Positions 56,911-64,000 of a stretch of DNA of 64,000 nt are shown here, in pieces. Position 1 is the first letter of the stretch; each line of letters opens with the position of its first letter. The stretch covers positions 444,503,038 to 444,567,037 of the forward strand of contig NC_081413.1 in assembly GCF_030272615.1 (NCBI RefSeq), read 5' to 3'. The notes under the pieces are model-generated. The model was not told where the DNA came from, made no database searches, and worked only from the letters and a program-made list of their open reading frames with translations. This stretch comes from Cryptomeria japonica. Taxonomy: Eukaryota; Streptophyta; Pinopsida; Cupressales; Cupressaceae. A program made the position numbers and the translations under genes.

Positions 56911-59235
56911 CTCCATTTAGAAATGTACATTTAATATCCATTTGATATACTTTGTAGTTCTTGTATGCTACAAAAGCCAAGAATAATTTGACTGCCTCAA
57001 TTCTAGCTACTAGTGCAAAGGTTTCATTATAATCAATTCCTTCTTTTTGAGAATATCCCTTACACACTAGTCTTTCTTTATTTCTGATTACCTTCCTATC
57101 TTCATTAAGTTTTTTTTTGAATACCCATTTTGTTCCAATCACATTTTTGTCTTTTGGTTGGGGAACTAATGTCCATGTGTTGTTCTTCTCAATTTGTTCT
57201 AGTTCCTCTTCTATAGCTTTAATCCAGTGCTTATCTTCACATGCCTCATTAACTGATGATGGTTCAATTTGAGAAATAAGACATACCTCTTCATTTTCTA
57301 GTCTTCCTCTTGTCATAACTCCTTGATACTTGTTCCCAATTATCTAATTTTCTGAGTGATTTAGTCTTACATATCGGGGTGTCTTCGTTTGCTGTTGTTC
57401 CTCAGTTACAGTGGAATTTTCAGATGATACCGATGTAAATAGATCTTCATTCTGTACCGGTGGGTTCAATGTAGATTCATTTGTCAGTATCTTTGTTGCT
57501 GGTTTAGAGTCTATATACCTTGAATTTCCTCTAAATTGTTCATCAATCTTCACATTTGTACTCTCAACAAATTTCTACAATCTTTTGTTAAAACATCTAT
57601 ATGCCTTTTTCTTAGATGAATAACCAAGAAATATTCCTTCATCACTTCTAGGATCAAATTTTCCAATATACTCATCTTTTCTAATATAGCATTTACTTTC
57701 AAATATTCTGAAATATTTAAGAGTAGGAGTAATACCAAACCATAGTTCATGAGATGTCTTACCGGTTTCACCTTTGATGTGAACTTTGTTAAATGTATAG
57801 ACCATTGTGCTTATTGCCTCTCTCCAATATACATGTGGTAGATTCACTTCTAATAACATACTTCTAGTTGCATCCAAGATAGTTATGTTTTTCCTTTCTA
57901 CAACTCCATTCTGCTGTGGTGTTCGGGGTGCTGATAACTGTCTTCTGATTCCATTTACTTTACAAAATTCATTAAATTCCTTAGATGTGAATTCACCTCC
58001 TTGATCTGATCTTAGACATTTGATTTTCTTACCGGTTTCATTTTCTACCATTGCCTTGAATATTTTGAATTTCCCAAGTGCTTCTGTTTTTTCTCTAAGA
58101 AAAGTGACCCAACACATTCTAGAATAGTCATCAATGATTAGCATGAAATATCTATCACCTTGTAAGCTTTCAGTTCTATCTGCACCACATAAATTAGTGT
58201 GAATTAATTCAAGAGCATTATTGGATTTTTTTGGAATACTTTTAAAAGATGCTCTAACTTGTTTTCCAAATTGACATTCCTTACATACCGGATTGTGAGG
58301 TTTGACAATCTTAGGTAACTCTCTAACTACCTTAGTAGTACTAATTTTTACCATGCAATAAAAATTTACATGACAAAGTCTCTTATGCCATAGCCAACTT
58401 TCATCAATATGTGAAATCAAGCATGTCTTTTCATTGTTATTAAAATGAAAGATATTACCTCTAGTTTGATTACCGGTTGCAATTTCCAAACCAATTCTAT
58501 TCATAATTTTGCATTTTCCATTCTTGAATTGTAACTGAAATCCTTTTTCAACTAATTGACCAACACTCAAAAGATTATGCCTTAAACCTTCTACATGGTA
58601 AACATTGTCAGTATTATGCTTACCATCAAGAGATATAGTACCTTTTCCTTTGATCAAACAAGCTTTATCATCTCCAAATCTTACCAGATCTCCATTATAT
58701 TCCTGAAAGTTCAAGAACTTGCTTTTATCACCAATCATATGATATGAACATCCTGAATCAATGATCCATTCATCCTTAACTTCAATTTTAGCTGCCAAGG
58801 CTTGCTCTACCAGTTGAACAATAGGTGTTGGTTGATCTTCTGTTATAGCAACAAAAACCCATCCATTGTCTACCAGATCCTCATCAGAATTATCAGTGAC
58901 TCCTTCATTAGCTAGATAACAAGATTTATCTTTATTCTTCTTAAATCTATACCTCTGATATTCAGGGTTAGGCTTGTATGTTCTTCTAGCTTCTTCTCTT
59001 AGTCTAGCATGTCTATCAGGGCATCTTGAAGCCATATGACCAATCTTATTATAGTTAAAACATTTAAAGGGTGCTTTAACTTCATACTTACTCCCAACTG
59101 GATCTTTAGGCATTTTTCTTGCAAATAGTGCTTCAAGTTCTTCAAGTTCTCTCTCATAAGAGGCTTTCCAATAAGACTTGTCAAATGATGGTGCAGATGA
59201 TGTTGATGCCTTAAAAGCTAAATCTATCTTTATAG
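56911..59235 (-). pseudogene. E4 gag C-terminus, protease, integrase and start of reverse transcriptase
   Basis: The 57575-59539 frame is open for over 500 retroelement codons. Motifs: RELEELEALFARKMPKDP, a knuckle with one Cys lost (CFNYNKIGHMASRC), protease DEWIIDSGCSYHM, zinc-binding LWHKRLCH with CKECQFGK, integrase LIIDDYSRMCWV, CLRSDQGGEF and NGVVERKN (complete DDE triad), then SDEGIFLGYSSKKKAY. After a stop the frame continues at 57344-57553 and 56840-57316 ([27 protein letters not shown]), where E10 interrupts it. The first about 100 codons of that ORF (59236-59539) do not look like Gag and are probably flanking DNA. Confidence 0.9.
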
Positions 59236-59690
59236 TCACTAATACATTTGGACTAGATTTCCGACTAAGGTTTCCGACGGAGAAGGTATATTGTGGCCAA
59301 ATTTGATTTTTTTTTGAAAACATGCTCGCATTCATCATAATTCCAATGACAATTTGCCATTTGGTTTCAACGAGGAAGACATTAGCAATGAGAATTTTCT
59401 TTTTTTCAAAAAAGTGCTCGAATTCATCGTAATTCAGACGACAACAACCATTACTTAAAAAAAAAGAAGATGGGAATTCATTTGTGCATTGCAATCCCGC
59501 ATAGGCATCTGTGGTGACTTCAACCCCCAAGAACATCAAACCCGCATCAAAGGCATTTGTGGCATTGCTTGCAATCCCGCACAGGAGGTAGATTCAAATT
59601 GCCCTAGTTTTTAATTTCATGTTGCAAAAAATATACATGTGGTGGTTAATTGCCCTAGTTTAATCTCGTAAAACCATAGAACTATGATTG
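59236..59690. other. Flank between E4 and the PPR relic; no gene seen
   Basis: Contains short repeats (GCAATCCCGCA twice, about 59488-59500 and 59571-59583; CGAATTCATCGTAATT-like blocks twice, about 59330 and 59420). The 5' LTR expected for E4 is not here. Confidence 0.5.
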
Positions 59691-59694
59691 AGGA

Positions 59695-60570
59695 GTGAGC
59701 GTTCAATTTTGTAGCAGCAATCCCTTCCTCCTATATACATGCGTGTTGATTGTTCACATGAGATCACATCTCTTTGCGACATCGTATCAAATAATTCATG
59801 AGCCTTGTCCATGTTTCCACATTTTGCATTCATGTCAAGCAGGGCATTTGCAAGTACAACACCTAACAAAATTCCTCTATCTGTTATGCTTTGATGGATG
59901 TCCATACCCTGTTCCAAAGCTCCCATTTTTGCATAGGCAGGGAGGATGCTGGCAAAGGTTGTGGAATTTGGCTTTATGCCTTCCAATTTTATTTTCTTGA
60001 AAGTGTCTAAAGCCTTTTCGACAAATCCATTTTGTGCATATCCAGCAATCATTGCAGTCCACGAGACAACATTTCTTTTAGGCATTCTATCAAATAGTTC
60101 ACATGCCTTGTCTATGCTTCCACATTTTGCATACATGTCTACTACGGCAGTTGCAACTACAACATCTGACAAAATTCCTCTATCCTTTATGCTTCGATGA
60201 ATGTCCATACCCTATTCCAAATCTCCCATTTTGGCATAGGCAGGGAGGATAGTAGCAATGGTCATGGAATTTGGCTTTACACCTATCAGTTGCATTTGCT
60301 TGAAAGTTTCTAAAGCCTTCTCAACAAATCCATTTTGTGCATATTCGACAATCATTGCAGTCCAGAAAACCACATTTCTTTGAGGCAATCCGTCAAATAG
60401 TTCCCGTGCCTTGTCTATGCTTCCATATTTTTCATACATGCTAACAGAGCAGTTGCAACTACATCTGACAAAATTCCTCTATCTTTTATGCTTTTATGGA
60501 TGTCCATACTCTGTTCCAAAGCTCCCATTTTGGTACAGGCTAGGAGTATGCTGGCAAACGTAACTAAAGA
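59695..60570 (-). pseudogene. PPR protein fragment, PLS class
   Basis: Three to four tandem pentatricopeptide triplets on the minus strand: VDMYAKCGSIDKACELFDRM, NVVSWTAMIAGYAQNGFVEK, IKPNSTTFASILPAYAKMGA. Such proteins bind organellar RNA. It is broken: a stop at 60209-60211 lies inside a repeat (MGDLE-stop-GMDIH, same frame on both sides), and the upstream repeat near 60440-60480 is frameshifted (VVATALLACM). There is no N-terminal targeting peptide, and no E or DYW domain after the last repeat, where sequence degenerates at about 59750. The repeats are very alike, suggesting internal duplication. Confidence 0.85.
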
Positions 60571-62008
60571 AATGCAATGATCAGCTCCAAAGACATCAAA
60601 CCACTACTAACAATACCGAGAATCTAAAATATGATAGGGAATAGTGTGACCTATCCTGAAATAAAATATTTTATTATCAATTTCAACTAAAACATAATTA
60701 CTCGGCCATTTAATGTTATTAATAAGTGTTTAATTTATGAAAGAGATAAATGGTTGGCCACAAGTACATGAGTTACTAAATGCACACAAATAAGTGAATT
60801 TGATATTCAAAACTATCTACAATGAATTCAATTCTTGTCCATTAGTCATTTATGTTTGCAATAAGCATCTTTCTTTGTTTTTCTTAATCTTTATTCATAG
60901 TTATGTGCATATTTCACATTCTATAATTAGGATATCAATTGCTATGGCTGAACACTAGCATGATGTTTGTGTTGTGGTATAGATGTGTGGAAACATGATT
61001 ATGGGATTGTTATATTATAGAGATCATAAATCTAGATATCGCATATTAGTTCTATCTCTTCTTGGATTGAGTCTAAAGTTGATATACAGTCATAAAGCCA
61101 TTATTAGCAGATTTATCCAGTTCTAGTAAAGACAGTTGAGAAAGTCATTTTGATATTGAGAGTTTCTTATTTGTTTAGCTATTGATCATTATTAAGCCAT
61201 AATATTTAGGTCTATTTATCTCTCTTGCAAAACCTCTGTAAGTGTCCTAGATTTTCCCTACTACTCACTCTTCAATGAAATAGTGGATTTCTAAATATTT
61301 GTTGCACAAGATGGTGTTGAACGTATCAACAGGGCTAGCATGGAAGGAATGTTCAAGATTCCACTTGTAAAACTTAGAACAAATGATTTGTTGATAGAAG
61401 AAATTCTTGAAATAGGGATACAATCGAAAGACAAGTAAGTACATACAAACCTCCTCAGTTGAAAGTAAAATCTGTGTATAAAAAGAGTACATTGAATCCC
61501 AATCCATAAACACAATAGAGATACCGATGGAGACTTAATTGGATGTAGCATGTCACACCAAAGTTGTTAGAGTATGCTAAGCTAGTAAATAATGTTTCCT
61601 AAAGCCACATTAGTATTTTACCCAGACCATTATCTACCAAAACTAACTATAGTAATCCTTTTGAGGATTCATTTCATAGTGCTAGATCTTCATTTAGTTC
61701 CACTTCTTGTTGGAGAAAAGAATGAATATCCCATCAACAAAGGACAAGACCCTTTCTAGAATATAACAAATTCTACTCCAACAAAAGATCATGGGGGTTT
61801 CACTAGAGATATTGAATAAGAGTTAGACTTCTATTGCTGCATTAAAAGCATTGGCATGTTCTTCATTTATTGATGTAAACTCTCTGTGACGCCACCACAA
61901 CCAACAAAGGTGTAAAAAGTTGTTTTCAATGCATGGATTTTTAGGATTGTCCTTTGAGAAAACATAATTAAAGTATGGAAGTAGGATCTGCCATCTCCTG
62001 AGGGAATC
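60571..62008. other. Non-coding AT-rich region; no gene seen
   Basis: Short overlapping ORFs only, with no recognisable product. No LTR or RNA gene identified. Confidence 0.5.
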
Positions 62009-64000
62009 TTGATGAAAAATAACTGTAAAATATATGGACGAGCTTATACACAAAAACTCATGCTTCCTGATGGGTTTATGTACAGAAATAAGCATGATTT
62101 AAGTGGTAAAGGGGCTTCTAGAAACAAGAGGGATAGAGAGGTAGTGGAAGTGAAAACTTCTGGTGTTGTGTCTCCTCCATCTCAAAATGGGAATGGCGAA
62201 GGTGCTATAAGAGGAGCTGAGAAGGGTGTTGGAAAAAGTGGGGATGTTTACATTCCCCCATTTAAGCTGGCTCAAATGATGAAAGATGTGGAAGACAAGA
62301 GTAGTGTGGAATACCAGCGCATGACATGGGATGCCCTTCGGAAGAGTATCAATGGGTTAGTAAACAAGGTAAATGCATCTAACATCAAGAACATCATTCC
62401 AGAGTTGTTTGCAGAGAATCTCATTCATGGGAGGGGTCTATTTTGTAGGTCTTATATGAAATCCCAAATGGCATCCCCTAGATTTACAGATGTTTTTGCT
62501 ACGTTGGTTGCTATGGTAAATACAAAATTTCTTGAAGTTGGCAATCTGCTTTTGCAAAGAATTATTTTGCAGCTTAAGAGGGTATACAAATGCAATGACA
62601 AGCACATGTTGATAGCAGCAGCCAAATTCATAGCTCATTTAGTGAATCAACAAGTTGCACATGAGATCATTGCCTTGGAACTTTTCACCCTTTTACTAGA
62701 GAACCCCATAGATGACAGTGTAGAGGTTGTTGTTGGGTTCATGAAAGAATGTGGTTCTTTGTTGCAAGACCTTTCACCCAAAGGTCTCTATGGGAGTTTT
62801 GAAAGATTTAAAGGTATTCTCCATGAGGGGGAAATTGAAAAATGAGTACAATTTTTAATTGAAGGCCTTTTTGCAATTTGCAAAGCTAAGTTTGAGGGTC
62901 ATCTAGTTGTGCATCCAGATTAGTTAACACATGAAGTTTTCCTAGAAGATGAACTTGATCAAGAAGCTAGTTTGGTTGTTTTCAAGCTAGATCCTGATTT
63001 CTTAGAGCATGAGGCAACCTATGAAAAACTGAAGAAAGATATCCTTGGAGATGCTTCTTCAGATGAAGCAGAAGGGGAGAATTATTTAGGTGATGATTCA
63101 GATGATGATGATGATGATGATGAAGAGGAAGGTGAGGAAGCACTGAGAATACAGGATGAGATAGAGACAAACTTGGCCAATTTAAGACGTACAATTTATT
63201 TGACAATCATGTCAAGTGTTGATTTTGAGGAAGCTAGTCATAAGCTACTAAAGATTAAGCTTGAACCTAGTCAAGAGAGAACATACCTTCGTTATTATGG
63301 TCTTCTTGGGCAAATATTCTATATGATCAATAAAATTTATGAGGAATTTTTTGATAAGTGTTTTGTACAAAAATATTCTATGATACACAGACTAGAAACA
63401 AATAAACTCCGTAATGTTGCAAAGTTTTTTTCCCACTTACTTGACACAGATGCTCTTCCATGGCATTGTCTTGCTTATATACATCTGATAGAGGAAGATA
63501 CTACTTCCTCTTCCCGTATTTTTATAAATATTCTCTTGCAGGAGCTAGCAGAGAAGCTTGGTATATTGTTGCTTAATGAAAGGTTGAATGATCCAACAAT
63601 GCAGGAGTCTTTTGATTCAATTTCTCCAAAGGAAAATCCTAAAAATTCACGGTTTTCTATAAATTTCTTTACTTCTATTGGTCTTGGTGGTATCACTGAG
63701 AGTTTACGTGAGTATTTGAACAATATTCCAAGGTTTGTAATGCAGTAGCAAAAGTCTATTCCAGAGTCAGATGAATCTACCTCTAATGACGATTCTTCTA
63801 GTTCATTAGGTTTGTCAGATTCTGATACATCAGACTCAGATTCTGAGAGTGAAACTGACAGTGAGAGTAGCAAGGAGTCACCAAGAAAGAAAAATAATTC
63901 AAAACATGACAATGAGTATGAAAAAACAAGAAGAAAGAAAAGGGCGAGGGCATCTGACTCGGAGGATGGAAGTGACAGTGAAAAAATTAGAAGGAAAAAG
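62009..64000 (+). pseudogene. CWC22: Processed pseudogene of splicing factor CWC22 (continues past the window)
   Basis: CWC22 is a spliceosome protein that recruits the exon-junction factor eIF4A3. The MIF4G domain begins at VYIPPFKLAQMMKDVEDKSS (about 62250) and runs through WDALRKSINGLVNKVNASN and FIAHLVNQQVAHEIIALELF. The MA3 domain follows from about 63160 (NLRRTIYLTIMSSVDFEEA, KLRNVAKFFSHLLDTDALPW, INFFTSIGLGGITESLREYL), then an acidic/Ser-rich tail. It is read through in a single frame without introns, but with in-frame stops at 62843-62845, 62921-62923 and 63746-63748. About 14 residues normally present between the LEPSQ and ERTYLRYYG blocks are missing. The N-terminal Arg/Ser region is absent or unrecognisable, so the true left boundary (62009 to about 62100) is uncertain. 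Confidence 0.85.

Larger units (their letters stand above)
46686..59235 (-). mobile_element. Element E4: Ty1/Copia retrotransposon, 5' truncated, interrupted by E10
   Basis: Minus strand: gag C-terminus, zinc knuckle, protease, integrase and start of reverse transcriptase at 59235-56911; E10 inserted; rest of reverse transcriptase and RNase H at 49321-48115; polypurine tract at about 47754-47775; 3' LTR at 46686-47753. The N-terminal gag and the 5' LTR are missing beyond about 59235. Removing E10 and one 5-bp duplication (7594 bases) brings the right-hand frame into register with the left-hand one. Confidence 0.85.

Noticed and set aside
61265-62095. Minus-strand ORFs of 82-90 codons upstream of the CWC22 copy
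   Set aside because: No recognisable product and overlapping frames; treated as non-coding.

Overview
This window reads as nuclear DNA from a land plant, most likely a gymnosperm and probably a conifer. The reasons are nested plant Ty1/Copia and Ty3/Gypsy (Tat/Ogre-type) LTR retrotransposons, AT-rich sequence between them, a PLS-class pentatricopeptide (PPR) relic whose wording is typical of gymnosperm families, and an intronless copy of the plant splicing factor CWC22. The lineage call is inference. No intact host gene was found; nearly all of the window is transposon sequence in various states of decay.

Layout. (1) 1-6137, minus: element E1, a Copia-like element without pol, carrying a coiled-coil/zinc-knuckle Gag and a second conserved ORF (ORF2). 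(2) 6138-6713: spacer with a strong hairpin. (3) 6714-43058, plus: element E2, a Copia element whose outer LTRs (6714-7927 and 41833-43058) lie 36 kb apart and are flanked by near-identical 5-bp duplications (CTTGT/CTCGT). It has swollen through nested events. A second Copia element (E5, LTR-B family) inserted into its protease/integrase region. A Tat-lineage Gypsy element (LTR-C family) inserted into an LTR of E5. A 1.2-kb repeat entered the same LTR and was tandemly duplicated. An 8.87-kb segment (11795-20665) was inverted. About 19 kb was then tandemly duplicated, so 18057-23768 and 37099-42764 are near-identical, and the Gypsy element in the first copy was reduced to a solo LTR. (4) 43059-45480: a 191-bp tandem repeat, then non-coding DNA. 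(5) 45480-46685: relics of a second Tat element and of a Copia gag. (6) 46686 to about 59235, minus: Copia element E4, interrupted inside its reverse transcriptase by a complete 7.6-kb element E10 (49322-56910, target duplication CTCCA). E10 belongs to the same pol-less Gag+ORF2 class as E1. (7) 59.7-60.6 kb, minus: PPR pseudogene. (8) 62009-64000, plus: processed pseudogene of CWC22, running off the window end.

The Gypsy element (23769-38572, minus) is the most complete autonomous-type element. It has an LTR, primer-binding site, a long leader with two arrays of a GCGCTAA-type motif, an extra ORF1 ending one base before the gag start, Gag, aspartic protease, G-patch, reverse transcriptase, RNase H plus a second (archaeal-type) RNase H, integrase, and an antisense GC-rich ORF resembling the plant mobile domain. 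Most of gag-pol keeps one reading frame, broken mainly by isolated stop codons.

The most interesting items are the pol-less Gag+ORF2 retroelement class seen twice (E1, E10), the exact inversion whose reversal repairs two sequences at once, the 19-kb duplication followed by solo-LTR formation, and the GCGCTAA arrays in the Tat leader. All similarities were judged by eye; no alignment or database search was run.
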